Assembly: GCA_017948555.1 (NCBI GenBank)
Contig: JAFMYY010000005.1
Location: 124,001 to 188,000, forward strand
DNA from: Cesiribacteraceae bacterium YIM B00369
Lineage (GTDB): Bacteria > Bacteroidota > Bacteroidia > Cytophagales > Cyclobacteriaceae
Length of the DNA stretch: 64,000 nt
Reading direction: 5' to 3'
The notes under the pieces were generated by a model, which worked only from the letters and a program-made list of their open reading frames with translations, did no database searches and was not told the DNA's origin. Numbering within the stretch: position 1 is the first letter of the stretch; each line of letters begins with the position of its first letter. Position numbers and translations under genes: made by a program. Of this stretch, positions 1 through 9,175 are shown piece by piece.

Positions 1-2
1 AA

Positions 3-2042
3 ATAGATGCTGTTACAAACCGGCTTGACAGCCTCACTTTAACAGGAGAGGTTTTATCAGTAACCAACCTGAAAAATCCGGTAATAGGACCGCTTGGTAT
101 ACTGCAACCTCTGGTCCTGAATATACATTCCCCTTCCACTTACCACCAGGACAGCATCAGAATTTACCGGAACGAAAACCTGACAGGAACTCTGGTAGCT
201 AAGGAAGTACCTGCCGTAGCCATTTTACTGAAGCACAGGGAAATGATCAGTAAGCGGGATGCTGATCTGTTAATGGAGCAGGTAAATACTATTTTAGGGC
301 AGTACGCTTTCGATGAAGTTCATGTGGCAGGCAAGGCCAAAGCGCAGGCGGTTTATGTGCAAAAGATGCAGCAGGAACTGCTTATTTTTGTAGGTGCTTC
401 TATGGTGCTGGTTATTATTTTCCTTTTCATTGCCTACCGTTCATTCTGGGGTATCTGGGTGCCTCTCCTGGTGGTTATGCTGGCAGCAGTCTGGATTGCC
501 GGCATTATGAGCCTGACAGGAAAGATGCTGGATGTAATGATGGTTTTGCTCCCTACTATAATGTTTGTGGTAGGAATGTCCGATGTGGTACATATACTTA
601 CCAAATACCTTGAAGAGCTGCGGAACGGAGCCAATAAAATTAAAGCACTTAAAGTAACCTTCCGGGAAATCGGGCTGGCAACCTTCCTTACCTCCCTCAC
701 TACGGCCGTGGGGTTTCTTACCCTCCTTACTGCCAGCGTACAGCCCATCCGGGATTTTGGCCTGTATACAGCCGCCGGAGTTTTTGTAGCCTTTATTCTT
801 GCCTTCACGGTATTGCCCTCCATTTTACTATTCATGAAAAAACCGGCTATTGCGTATAAAGAAGGGAACCGCCTCCTTTGGAAAAAGCCACTGCATAAAC
901 TTTTTATCCTGGTAATACGAAACCGCTTTGCTGTTCTTGGCATTGCTGCAATTGTTACCGGTATTTCCATTTATGGTGTTTCGCAACTCCGGATAAATAC
1001 TTTCCTGCTGGAAGATATCAGGGATAATGATCCGTTAAAAAAAGATTTTGTGTTTTTCGATCAGCATTTCGGAGGCTCCCGTCCTTTTGAAATGGCTGTT
1101 ATAGTAAAGGATTCTTCTTATAACATTTATAGCAGGGAGGTGCTTGATGAAATTCAAAAGCTGGAAAATTTCCTGACTGGTACCTATGGTGCTAACAACC
1201 TCCTGTCGCCTCTGGTAATTGTCAAAGGAATCAATAAAGCTTTAAACGGAGGAATCGATGATTATTACAGGCTGCCTGAGGGGGAAAGGGACTATCAGCG
1301 GGTAAGGCAGATTATTAAACGATTCAGTAATACAAACCTTGCCCCCCCATTAACTGCAGATAATAACCAGTTAGGCAGAATAAGCGGAAAAATGGCCGAC
1401 ATTGGCAGCCAGGCAAGTAAAATTAAGAATGAAGAGCTCCGGACGTTTATCAGCAACAACATTAACCCGGAACTGGTGGAGTTCAGATTAACAGGAACCT
1501 CATTGCTGATTGATAAAAATGCACAATACATAATTACTAACATGATGCAGGGCCTTGGTATTGCATTTTTTGTTGTGGCAGCCATTGCCGGTTTATTATT
1601 CCGCTCTCTGAAAATGATCCTGATCACGCTTATTCCAAACCTTATTCCACTAATGGTTATAGCAGGAATCATGGGGCTTTTTGGTATTTACCTGAAGCTC
1701 TCCACCTCTATTATCTTTACAATTGCCTTCGGCATTGCAGTGGATGATACTATCCATTTTATCAGCAAATTACGGGTGGAGATGAATAAGGGGAAAAGTT
1801 TGGTTTACGCAGTAAGAAATACTTTTCTATACACAGGAAAAGCAATTATTATTACCACTATTATGCTTGCAGGAGGTTTTCTTACCCTTATTTTCTCTTC
1901 CTTCGGTGGCACTTTCTATACAGGTTTACTTGTAAGCCTTACCCTGGTGTTCGCTGTAATAGCAGATCTCACACTTCTTCCTGTTTTAATAATCCTGTTT
2001 TTTTCCCGGTCCTCAAAAAAACAACAAATCAGGGAAGTGTAA
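3..2042 (+). CDS. RND/MMPL-family membrane exporter, 5' end outside window
   Basis: The reading frame is open from the first bases of the window through 2042, so the first Met-initiated stretch at 243 is not the gene start and about 680 residues are visible. Two hydrophobic multi-helix blocks flank a large extracytoplasmic loop, the duplicated layout of RND/MMPL/Patched-like proteins. Helix motifs typical of the family are visible: GMSDVVHIL in the first block and GIAVDDTIHF in the second, the latter carrying the paired Asp residues used for proton relay. The likely role is proton-driven export of a lipid or hydrophobic molecule across the inner membrane; the substrate cannot be read from sequence. 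The missing part is probably the first membrane helix and part of the first periplasmic loop. Confidence 0.88.
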   Translation: MDAVTNRLDSLTLTGEVLSVTNLKNPVIGPLGILQPLVLNIHSPSTYHQDSIRIYRNENLTGTLVAKEVPAVAILLKHREMISKRDADLLMEQVNTILGQYAFDEVHVAGKAKAQAVYVQKMQQELLIFVGASMVLVIIFLFIAYRSFWGIWVPLLVVMLAAVWIAGIMSLTGKMLDVMMVLLPTIMFVVGMSDVVHILTKYLEELRNGANKIKALKVTFREIGLATFLTSLTTAVGFLTLLTASVQPIRDFGLYTAAGVFVAFILAFTVLPSILLFMKKPAIAYKEGNRLLWKKPLHKLFILVIRNRFAVLGIAAIVTGISIYGVSQLRINTFLLEDIRDNDPLKKDFVFFDQHFGGSRPFEMAVIVKDSSYNIYSREVLDEIQKLENFLTGTYGANNLLSPLVIVKGINKALNGGIDDYYRLPEGERDYQRVRQIIKRFSNTNLAPPLTADNNQLGRISGKMADIGSQASKIKNEELRTFISNNINPELVEFRLTGTSLLIDKNAQYIITNMMQGLGIAFFVVAAIAGLLFRSLKMILITLIPNLIPLMVIAGIMGLFGIYLKLSTSIIFTIAFGIAVDDTIHFISKLRVEMNKGKSLVYAVRNTFLYTGKAIIITTIMLAGGFLTLIFSSFGGTFYTGLLVSLTLVFAVIADLTLLPVLIILFFSRSSKKQQIREV

Positions 2043-2090
2043 CAAAATGGCGTTTTATTAGTAGTTATAATAAAGAAGAAAGCCTAAAAA

Positions 2091-2114
2091 GCTCTTATTA
2101 TAGATAATAAGAGC
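2091..2114 (+). terminator. hairpin after the RND exporter gene
   Basis: A perfect 10-bp inverted repeat (2091-2100 and 2105-2114) with a 4-nt loop lies 48 nt after the stop codon at 2042. No immediate T-run follows, so it may be an RNA-stabilising stem or a weak terminator rather than a classical one. Confidence 0.35.
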
Positions 2115-2147
2115 GTATCAGATATTAATTTTTTTAATGAATTGCTT

Positions 2148-2309
2148 ATGTCTTACACCATTATTTTAATTTTAGTTATTGGTATTCCCATCCTGATATA
2201 TTTTTTAATCAGCGTTAACAGGAAAAAGAAGAATATGGAGGATAATGATAAAAAACCTGGTGGAGGAACTTATCGGGAAGGGGAAGCTAAGGACACCAAA
2301 TTCCGCTGA
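2148..2309 (+). CDS. small single-pass membrane protein, 53 aa
   Basis: A short frame reading MSYTIILILVIGIPILIYFL, followed by a basic stretch (NRKKKN) and a hydrophilic tail with a glycine-rich patch (KPGGGTYREGE). It has one N-terminal membrane helix of about 20 residues with the positive side after the helix, suggesting a cytoplasmic C-terminal tail. A strong intrinsic terminator follows 27 nt after the stop, which supports a real transcription unit. No family is recognised. The frame is below common gene-caller length limits. Confidence 0.55.
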   Translation: MSYTIILILVIGIPILIYFLISVNRKKKNMEDNDKKPGGGTYREGEAKDTKFR

Positions 2310-2336
2310 TAAATGGTGGAGTTATGTTTTTTTACT

Positions 2337-2383
2337 GAAAATCAGCAGATAAAATTACATCAGGTCTGCTGATTTTCTTTTTA
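2337..2383 (+). terminator. intrinsic terminator after the 53-aa gene
   Basis: A perfect 13-bp stem (2337-2349 with 2365-2377) with a 15-nt loop is followed by a T-rich run. It closes the small membrane protein transcript. Confidence 0.75.
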
Positions 2384-2622
2384 TACTTATATTTGTCAGG
2401 GTTAAGTAAAGACCGAAATACCAGGAAGTTATCCTGTTCCTGGTTTCTATTTAACTATCTCTCTGCTGCAGATCTTTATTGATTTTGAAGAACAAAGATC
2501 ACGGGAGGTTTATAAGTTTTAAATTATTTAAGGCTGTAAATTTAGCAAATCCGCTAAGGTTCAGGTGAAGTTTGCTAAGCAGAAACCAAATATCAAATAT
2601 TAAAATTCTTTTGTAAGAGCAA
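2384..2622. other. non-coding spacer
   Basis: Together with the terminator region before it this makes a gene-free stretch of just over 300 bases between two small membrane protein genes. It is AT-rich and presumably holds the promoter of the 2623 gene. No convincing ORF, RNA or repeat was seen. Confidence 0.4.
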
Positions 2623-2841
2623 ATGACACCTTCAACATTACTGCTTATTATTTGCCTGTCTTTGTTTATTATCCTTACCGCAATATTTATCTCTTATTTT
2701 ATTCAGGTTTATATTAAGGAAAGGAAAGGTTTTCATAAATCTGCTTCAATTCCCATTGCTTCATTTTCCCAGTCAGGAAAAGCAGATAAGAAAACTGTGA
2801 ATGAAGTTTTGCCTCAGTACAGGTTAGCAAAGGCTAAATAA
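2623..2841 (+). CDS. small single-pass membrane protein, 72 aa
   Basis: The N-terminus is a hydrophobic helix (about residues 4-28, rich in Leu, Ile and Phe) followed by a basic, Ser/Lys-rich tail of about 40 residues. No recognised domain. The layout (short helix plus soluble basic tail) matches the 53-aa protein at 2148, but the sequences are not obviously related. It is convergent with the Hsp20 gene at 2982; a long imperfect hairpin at 2898-2951 lies between them and may end both transcripts. Function unknown. Confidence 0.55.
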   Translation: MTPSTLLLIICLSLFIILTAIFISYFIQVYIKERKGFHKSASIPIASFSQSGKADKKTVNEVLPQYRLAKAK

Positions 2842-2981
2842 CAGTATTTTTTATCAACAAAACCTGCCCTCCTCTGCCCTTTGAGGAGTAATTTGCAAAT
2901 GAAGGCCCTCTCCCTTCTTTCTGTTATCGAATAAGGGATAAAGCCTTCATTAGCTGAATCAGCAATTAAAGTTGAAGCTTA

Positions 2982-3434
2982 TCAGGCAATTTTTATTTGT
3001 TTTGCCTTTTCTTTTTCCTCAACCTTTTTAGGAATTTCCAGTCTTAGTACACCGTCAATATAACCGGCTTCAATCTGTTCGGCATTAAACCTGCCTTCAG
3101 GAAGGCTGAAACTGCGTGTAAAGGAATGAATATTATGTTCTTTTATAATATACCTTCCGCTGTCTTTTTCTTTTGCCTCTGAGCCTGAATCTTCATTTGA
3201 ATAAGAAACGGTCAGAATATTTTGTTCCAGCAAAACAGAGAACTTTTCTTTTTTAAGGCCCGGTGCCGCCAGTTCAACTTCAAACTGTTTTTCAGTTTCT
3301 TTCACATTTATTGCCGGATACCTGCTCTCAGGTTTGTTTTGCGTTGGCTGAGGCCAGTCTAACAGATCTTTTAATAATATACCATTAGTGAAACCAGGTA
3401 TAACTTCTCCACGGGTTCTTTTAGTAAGTGCCAT
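2982..3434 (-). CDS. Hsp20-family small heat-shock protein
   Basis: 150 residues, the usual size for bacterial alpha-crystallin chaperones. The alpha-crystallin domain spans about residues 40-135: the start of the domain matches PAINVKETEKQFEVELAAPG, the SFSLPEGRFNAEQIEAGYID segment is the family's SFxLPxxxxxxxIxAxxxxGVL signature, and LEIPKK is the closing strand with a C-terminal IKI anchor motif. The expected role is ATP-independent holding of unfolded proteins in the cytoplasm. It is the first of three Hsp20-type proteins in the window and the closest relative of the one at 15982. There is no Shine-Dalgarno upstream, unlike the other two. Confidence 0.95.
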   Translation of the reverse strand: MALTKRTRGEVIPGFTNGILLKDLLDWPQPTQNKPESRYPAINVKETEKQFEVELAAPGLKKEKFSVLLEQNILTVSYSNEDSGSEAKEKDSGRYIIKEHNIHSFTRSFSLPEGRFNAEQIEAGYIDGVLRLEIPKKVEEKEKAKQIKIA

Positions 3435-3689
3435 AATAGTATTTTATTTAAGGTTAAAATTTTTCTTTTCTTTTCTGATAATCCGATATTCAAGCTTTGT
3501 GCCATTATAAAATTCCTCTTAACTAAAAGAAAAACCGGCCACCCACTAATGTCATATTGGCTGTTATTTGGTTGTTTCCCATAAAATAAAAGACATAATG
3601 ACTGTTTTTTGGGGTTTTATCATCTTTCCCCTCCAAACAATTTATCCCCCTGTTGTTTGTAGATAAATAATATTATCAGATATATTGAA

Positions 3690-4904
3690 ATGGAGTTATC
3701 GGGAAGAATTAAAGTAATGCTTATTATCCTGTTGGGAATAATCATTATAGTATGGGTTGTGCCAAATTTTGGCAACGATCAGGAAGAGGAAGCATTTTCT
3801 GAAAGTAACAGATTACAAAGGGCCAGGGAAAAAAATGCCGGAATCCAATCATCAGATTCTGTTGAGGTAATTCCCGGGCTGTTTTATAAGCGGGGAAAAA
3901 CCCACACCTGGTTTCTTGGAGAGTCATACAGAGAGTTGTGGCAAACTCCCGTTACTGTTCCGGTTCTTTATTTAAGTAATAAAGAGGGGGGGCTGGATAC
4001 TGTAAAATTCAGTGGCAGCCAGCAAACAATTGGTATAGACGTAAAAGATAAAAGAGGACGTCGCTGGGCAATCCGCTCCGTTAATAAAGACCAGTCAAAG
4101 GCATTGCCCTCCTTTTTACAGGGCACCATTATCCGTCCGTTATTCCGGGACCAGGGAGCTGCATTAAACCCCTATGGTGCCCTTGTGGTGCCGGTTTTAG
4201 CTGCGGCTATAGGAGTACACCATACAAACCCTCAGCTATATTACTTCCCCTATGAGGAGGCAAACGGTACTTATAACAACCGGATGGCAGGGCGCCTGGT
4301 AATTATGGAAGAAGAAGCTGATGATACCTGGGCGGGAAGTCCCCGGTTTAATTATGCTGTTGATTTACTGGATACAGAGGAAATGTTCGATACCTCACGG
4401 GTGGCAGGTATACCAATTGACACTCTCCTTTATGCAAGGAGCAGGTTACTTGACCTTCTTATTTCTGACTGGGACCGCCACGAAGGAAACTGGGAATGGG
4501 CGGTGATTGAAAAGCAGGAAAAAACCTGGATACAGCCCGTTCCGGTGGACCGTGATATGGCTTTTTATAATTTTAACGAGGGAGCAATTAACAAAGTGGC
4601 TTTACTGTTTAATAGTAAATTTCAGTCCTTTACTTCTAACTATGAAAATGTTGCCGGCCTCATGGTACAGGCAGCTCCCCTGGACAGGGCAATACTTAAA
4701 AATCTTACAAAGGATGAGCTGCAGAATCAGGCTCTGTTTATTCAGGCGCAAATAACACCACAGGTTATTGAAGAAGCTTTCAGAAAATATCCTCCGGAGG
4801 TGTTTGAATTAATTGGAAAAGAGCATATTGAAATTTTTAGTAACAGATTAAGTAAATTACCGGAAGCTGTTGAACAATTCTACTTAAATTTGCACGAAGA
4901 ATAA
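3690..4904 (+). CDS. membrane-anchored protein with HipA/Fam20-like kinase-fold domain
   Basis: 404 residues with an N-terminal membrane helix (about 8-26), then a soluble domain that should face the periplasm. The segment from TVKFSGSQQT (about 104) through RSVNKDQSKALP (129-140) to NPYGALVVPVLAAAIGVHH (160-178) matches, from memory, the domain that sits between a calcineurin-like phosphoesterase and a beta-barrel in large Bacteroidota surface proteins. Residues 260-267 (DWDRHEGN) followed by VDRDMAF at 286-292 resemble the catalytic-loop Asp...Asn and metal-binding Asp of HipA/Fam20C/CotH-type atypical kinases, with K133 or K137 as a possible ATP lysine. Kinase activity is an inference. A small membrane gene follows after 12 nt, probably cotranscribed. 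Confidence 0.7.
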   Translation: MELSGRIKVMLIILLGIIIIVWVVPNFGNDQEEEAFSESNRLQRAREKNAGIQSSDSVEVIPGLFYKRGKTHTWFLGESYRELWQTPVTVPVLYLSNKEGGLDTVKFSGSQQTIGIDVKDKRGRRWAIRSVNKDQSKALPSFLQGTIIRPLFRDQGAALNPYGALVVPVLAAAIGVHHTNPQLYYFPYEEANGTYNNRMAGRLVIMEEEADDTWAGSPRFNYAVDLLDTEEMFDTSRVAGIPIDTLLYARSRLLDLLISDWDRHEGNWEWAVIEKQEKTWIQPVPVDRDMAFYNFNEGAINKVALLFNSKFQSFTSNYENVAGLMVQAAPLDRAILKNLTKDELQNQALFIQAQITPQVIEEAFRKYPPEVFELIGKEHIEIFSNRLSKLPEAVEQFYLNLHEE

Positions 4905-4916
4905 AAACGACTTTTT

Positions 4917-5144
4917 ATGAAACGGCTTATAGGTATAGTTTTCTTTGTGGCAGGTTTGGTTGGATCCCTGATTTTTGGTCTGGATGCATACCAGAAAACT
5001 GAAAGCGTAAAACTATTTGGCAATACCATTACCCTCAGCCAGGCCGACTGGACTCCTTTTATTATATGCATGGTAATTACAATTGCAGGAGTGATATTAA
5101 TTGTATCATACCAGCCAAAAAGCCGCATAAAAAAAAGAAAGTAA
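4917..5144 (+). CDS. small two-helix membrane protein, 75 aa
   Basis: Two hydrophobic helices (about residues 3-22 and 45-65) separated by a short polar loop and closed by a strongly basic tail (SRIKKRK), giving an N-in/C-in topology by the positive-inside rule. It starts 12 nt after the kinase-like gene stop, so the two are probably one operon. No family is recognised; short proteins of this shape are common partners of larger membrane proteins. Confidence 0.65.
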   Translation: MKRLIGIVFFVAGLVGSLIFGLDAYQKTESVKLFGNTITLSQADWTPFIICMVITIAGVILIVSYQPKSRIKKRK

Positions 5145-5202
5145 GTTAAGGGTATTTTTACCGGAAAATAGAACCCTGTGCCCCAGCAATGCCCCTGTAC
5201 GC

Positions 5203-5940
5203 TCAGATGGTAAGGGTTTTTCCTTCCTGAAGAACTTCTATTTCCAGCTCCCCTTCCCTCTTCAACATTTCCTCCCCCAAATGCGTCAATACCAGGCGCC
5301 TGGTTTTTAATAATTGTTGCTTCTCCCGCAGGGTAACATAATTCAGGTGAGAGGGTGTTTCAGTATCAAAAAAATTACATTCACATATAAACAGGTCCGA
5401 GTTATCTGCCAGTTTAATCAGGTTATCATGCCATGTGGTATCTCCTGAGTAGGAAATAATTTTTCCATCCAGTTCCAGCCGTACCCCATGAGGAAGCGTC
5501 TCCTTTGCATGAAGAACCTCACAGGCAAGTAGGTTGCCAAAAGGCAATTGAATGCTTTTATTGCTGTTAAAGCTGATATAAGTTATAGGAAAAGCTTGCA
5601 GAGCATCCTCAGACCCGGGATAAAGTAACTTAAACAGACGGTTTAACCTTTCTTCCAGACCGGGAGGGGAAATAAGGAGCAAAGGTTTCGATCGTTTATG
5701 GACTTTTGCAGCCTCCAGAATAAGGTATGGAAGGCCACCGTAATGATCGCCATGGAAGTGGGTAAGAACCACACAATCTAAATCACTGAAGCTCCTGTTC
5801 ATCTTTTTAAACCCCAGCACTGTGTTTGCACCACAGTCAAGTAATATTTTGAAATTATCGGATTCAACTAAAAATGAGGTATGTCTGTGGCCTCCACTAT
5901 TAAAGGCATCACTGCAACCAATCACATTGAGCTTCAGCAT
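5203..5940 (-). CDS. MBL-fold metallo-hydrolase, RNase Z-like
   Basis: 245 residues. The metallo-beta-lactamase metal signature is THFHGDHYGG at about 60-69 (H61, H63, D65, H66), with the later SGDTTWHD and LTHLG segments supplying further metal ligands. The N-terminal GCSDAFNSGGHRHTS element resembles the RNase Z/phosphonate-hydrolase PhnP subgroup. The length is shorter than RNase Z (about 300) and no exosite arm is seen, so a general phosphodiesterase or hydrolase is more likely than tRNA 3'-end processing. It is divergent from endonuclease V at 5996, with a 55-bp shared promoter region. Confidence 0.85.
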   Translation of the reverse strand: MLKLNVIGCSDAFNSGGHRHTSFLVESDNFKILLDCGANTVLGFKKMNRSFSDLDCVVLTHFHGDHYGGLPYLILEAAKVHKRSKPLLLISPPGLEERLNRLFKLLYPGSEDALQAFPITYISFNSNKSIQLPFGNLLACEVLHAKETLPHGVRLELDGKIISYSGDTTWHDNLIKLADNSDLFICECNFFDTETPSHLNYVTLREKQQLLKTRRLVLTHLGEEMLKREGELEIEVLQEGKTLTI

Positions 5941-5995
5941 AATTATTTATTTTAACAAAAAAGGTTCTTTAGGTATTAACTTATAAAAAAGGAAA

Positions 5996-6724
5996 ATGTC
6001 AGCAGGAATTATGGAAAATCAGTGGAACTTAACTCCGGAAGAAGCCATAGCATGGCAGGAGAAGCTAAAAAGCCGGATTGTACTTTCTCCCCTTCCTCAG
6101 GAAATTAAGCTGGTGGCTGGTCTGGATATTTCCTTTAATAAGTACGAAAAAACAGTTTATGCGGGAATAATTGCACTCGACCTTAAAACGCTGAAACCTT
6201 ATGCCCATGCTTTAGTCGTTACCGAAATTGATTTTCCTTACATTCCCGGCTTACTTTCTTTTCGCGAAATTCCTGCCTTAATGGAGGCATGGGAAATAAT
6301 GCAGGTTAAACCGGATGTTGTAATGGCGGATGGCCATGGAATTGCTCATCCGCGCCGTATGGGAATTGCCACCCATTTTGGAATATTAACAGACCGCCCT
6401 ACTATTGGAGTAGCCAAAAAGAAGCTTTTCGGCCATTATGAGGAACCTTCCTCCAACGCAGGAGATTATACGGTTCTTCAGAATAAAGGAGAGATAATTG
6501 GATATGTCTACAGAACTAAAAGGAATGTAAAGCCTGTATTTATTTCTCCCGGGCATAAATGTGATTTACAGGGAGCCCTCCTGCTGGTGGAAAAATGTTC
6601 CGGTAAATACAGAATCCCTGAACCAACCAGGCAAGCCCATTCCCTTGTAAATCAATTTCGCAGAGGGGAGGTTGAGCCTGGGTATAATCTGTACCAACCA
6701 CCCTCCACTCCCCTGTTTTCATAA
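5996..6724 (+). CDS. nfi: endonuclease V (deoxyinosine 3'-endonuclease)
   Basis: 242 residues, the normal size for endonuclease V. It nicks DNA (and in some lineages RNA) one base 3' of inosine, starting repair of deaminated adenine. The catalytic carboxylates are visible: D44 in AGLDISF, E91 in LSFREIP and D112 in ADGHGIAHPRR. The PYIPG motif (81-85) is the damage-sensing wedge, and GVAKKKLFG is the conserved substrate loop. Two in-frame ATGs exist (5996 and 6011), each preceded by a purine-rich stretch; the first was kept. Monocistronic by context. Confidence 0.95.
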   Translation: MSAGIMENQWNLTPEEAIAWQEKLKSRIVLSPLPQEIKLVAGLDISFNKYEKTVYAGIIALDLKTLKPYAHALVVTEIDFPYIPGLLSFREIPALMEAWEIMQVKPDVVMADGHGIAHPRRMGIATHFGILTDRPTIGVAKKKLFGHYEEPSSNAGDYTVLQNKGEIIGYVYRTKRNVKPVFISPGHKCDLQGALLLVEKCSGKYRIPEPTRQAHSLVNQFRRGEVEPGYNLYQPPSTPLFS

Positions 6725-7469
6725 ACATTAATAATCTTAATTTCAGTTGCAGCCTTGCTGTAATATAGTATCCGGGGCAAAATACTGAACCAAAAATTGT
6801 CGTTGAGCAAAATGAGTTATTTTCCGGTTCCGGCATTAAAGCTGATCATGATTTATTCAGTAAGCTTTTTAAACTTCCGGTCAAAAAAAAACAGGACTGT
6901 TCAGCAAATCATCTTCTTTAAAATAGCCCTTATCCATAAATCACACCCTGATAATTATAACCAATTTTCCTGCAATTTTCATTTTCTGATTTTTAAAGCC
7001 GGACTACAGATAAAGCTGAACGTTATGAATACAGAAGGAAAATTATAGTCAGGTCCTGAAAAAAAACAAACACACTAATAAGGTCCTGATTTTTTATATT
7101 ACCAAACAGGCAATTTTAAGTATTTTTTACTGTTAAAATCCTGTTTACATCAGTAATTAAAATAATTTTTGAACGTGATAACTATATAGATGATAATCAG
7201 GTTTTTAAATAATTGGGGAATCTATGTAATGTAGATTGTAGAATTTGCACTTTTTTTATGTGGAACTTTTCCACACCACTATACATTTCTTATAGAGTTT
7301 TAAACTATTTACCTATAATTCACTGATAATGAATGATAATTCCTACTAAAGTTTAAACAAAAGTTTTTTTGACAATGTAATTGATCTATTAATTAAACCT
7401 GACAATTAATTATTTCTTACCCTAGTTTTACAGCTGTTAAACAATGTGTAATAATCTTTTCTAAACCAT
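6725..7469. other. long AT-rich non-coding region
   Basis: About 745 bases without a convincing gene. An 83-codon frame at 6797-7048 has low-complexity composition, no recognisable family and no ribosome-binding site, and is treated as chance. A 7-bp inverted repeat (TGTGGAA/TTCCACA, 7259-7265 and 7269-7275) with a 3-nt spacer lies about 200 bases upstream of the DUF1800 gene and could be an operator. The region probably holds the promoter of the DUF1800-DUF1501 operon. Confidence 0.5.
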
Positions 7470-9152
7470 ATGTCAGCAGTTAGTCCAATAACGGGACCAT
7501 TAAGCAGGCGGGCGGCAAGTCATTTACTGAAACGCCTGACCTTTGGCCCGACACGGAAAGAAATAAATGAGATTGAAAATAAAAGCATAGATCAGGCTTT
7601 AGATATTTTATTTCAAAAACATAAACATCCTCAACCACCATTAGATACAGCCACCGGCAGACAGTGGGTAAATCCCATTCCAAAAGAGGGCAGAATTGGC
7701 AGGGACAATAATCTGGAGACAGTATTGATCCCCTATATGCGAAACTGGTGGCTTGACACTATGTGCAGGGAGAAAACAGGCATCACAGAAAAAATGGTGT
7801 TTTTCTTCCACTCCCATTTTACAACCATACAGTCGCGTATTTACTATAGCTTATCTCTTTACTACCAGTTGAGCCTGTTCAGGCACCATGCCTTAGGAAA
7901 TGTAAAAGATCTGGCCTATAAGCTATGTCGTGATAATGCAATGCTTATCCATCTGGATGGGAACGATAACGAGGTCGGGCATCCGAATGAAAACTTTGCA
8001 CGTGAATTTCTGGAGCTTTATACCATAGGAAAAGGGAAGCAGGTTTCGTCCACTGATTATAGTAATTATACAGAACAGGATATTAAAGAAGCAGCCAGGA
8101 TTCTTTCCGGATTCAAAACAGAGCATACGTTTTCCACTGACCTGGATCCTGAAACAGGTGTTCCTTTGGGGAGGATGATATTAAATCCTCAGATGATGGC
8201 CATACGCCATGATTCGGGCGAGAAAAAATTCAGCCACCGTTTTGGCAACAGAGTAATTAAGCCTAAAGAAGTTAAAACTTATTACGCTTTAAAAAATATT
8301 GCCACTAAGGAAGCTGCTCTTGGTGAGGTACAGGAACTGGTGGATATGATCTTTGAGCAGAAGGAAACAGCAAAACATTTCTGCCGTAAGCTGTACCGCT
8401 TCTTTGTTTATTATGATATTACTCCTGAGATAGAGAAAAATGTAATTGAACCGCTGGCTGAAACTCTTTACAAAAACAATTACGAGTTTGAACCGGTACT
8501 TCGCCAGCTGTTCAGCAGCAAACATTTCTTCGATCAGGACACCAACAAAAAAAGCGAGTTTGTTCAGGCTTCCCTGATTAAATCGCCACTTGAAGTGGTG
8601 GCGGGTACGCTTCGCTATTTTGAGGTAAACCTTCCTGAGCGCACCCAGATTCCAAAATATTACGAACTGTACAGTGAGTTGCAGGAACGTCTTAAGCAGC
8701 AGGGGCTCGATTTATATGAGCCATATGATGTGGCGGGATATACTGCCTATTATCAGGCTCCTGATTTCAACAGGCACTGGATATCGTCCAGTAACCTTGC
8801 ACGAAGGTATGAGTTTGCCGATGACCTCCTGAAGGGCATCAGCAGCAAAGGGATGAATTCCTCTGTTAAACTTGACATTGTGAAGTTTGTCCGCAACAGC
8901 CAGAATATAAGTGATCCTTCGGATGCAGAAAAGCTGGTGAAGGAATTAACAGATGATTTGTTCCCGGAGGTTATTTCAAAAGACCGTTTTAATTATTTTC
9001 TGAACGAAATTCTTCTTGATAACCTTTCCACTACTACATGGAAGCACGAATGGCAAAACTACATTGAAAAAGGAAATGATAGTGCGGTTCGTCAGCAATT
9101 AGAAAAACTGGTGAGAGCTTTATTACAAGCTCCTGAATACCAGTTATTTTAA
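7470..9152 (+). CDS. DUF1800 family protein
   Basis: 560 residues, the usual size for DUF1800. Family hallmarks are visible: the N-terminal HLLKRLTFGPT element, the central FFHSHFTT region, the HLDGNDNEVGHPNENFAREF block around 170 (Asn-Glu-Asn-Phe-Ala-Arg-Glu core) with ELYTIG after it, and the C-terminal region ending in LLQAPEYQLF. No signal peptide is seen. DUF1800 genes are almost always paired with DUF1501 genes, as here (23 nt to the next gene), so the two proteins probably act together on the cell surface or in the periplasm. The biochemical role of the pair is not established. Confidence 0.92.
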   Translation: MSAVSPITGPLSRRAASHLLKRLTFGPTRKEINEIENKSIDQALDILFQKHKHPQPPLDTATGRQWVNPIPKEGRIGRDNNLETVLIPYMRNWWLDTMCREKTGITEKMVFFFHSHFTTIQSRIYYSLSLYYQLSLFRHHALGNVKDLAYKLCRDNAMLIHLDGNDNEVGHPNENFAREFLELYTIGKGKQVSSTDYSNYTEQDIKEAARILSGFKTEHTFSTDLDPETGVPLGRMILNPQMMAIRHDSGEKKFSHRFGNRVIKPKEVKTYYALKNIATKEAALGEVQELVDMIFEQKETAKHFCRKLYRFFVYYDITPEIEKNVIEPLAETLYKNNYEFEPVLRQLFSSKHFFDQDTNKKSEFVQASLIKSPLEVVAGTLRYFEVNLPERTQIPKYYELYSELQERLKQQGLDLYEPYDVAGYTAYYQAPDFNRHWISSSNLARRYEFADDLLKGISSKGMNSSVKLDIVKFVRNSQNISDPSDAEKLVKELTDDLFPEVISKDRFNYFLNEILLDNLSTTTWKHEWQNYIEKGNDSAVRQQLEKLVRALLQAPEYQLF

Positions 9153-9175
9153 CTCCCTTTAATTCAATAGAAATA

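Noticed and set aside
434-970. 178-codon minus-strand frame inside the RND exporter
   Set aside because: Antisense shadow of the clear RND reading frame, with Arg/Ser/Thr-rich composition typical of shadows.
6797-7048. 83-codon plus-strand frame in the long intergenic region
   Set aside because: Low-complexity composition, no family, no ribosome-binding site; also overlapped by an equally weak opposite-strand frame.
6930-7275. DnaA-box-like words (TTATCCATA at 6930, TTTTCCACA at 7267) suggesting a replication origin
   Set aside because: Only two one-mismatch words 330 bases apart, no dnaA, dnaN or other origin-associated gene nearby. A GC-skew plot would decide; a skew switch here would revive the idea.
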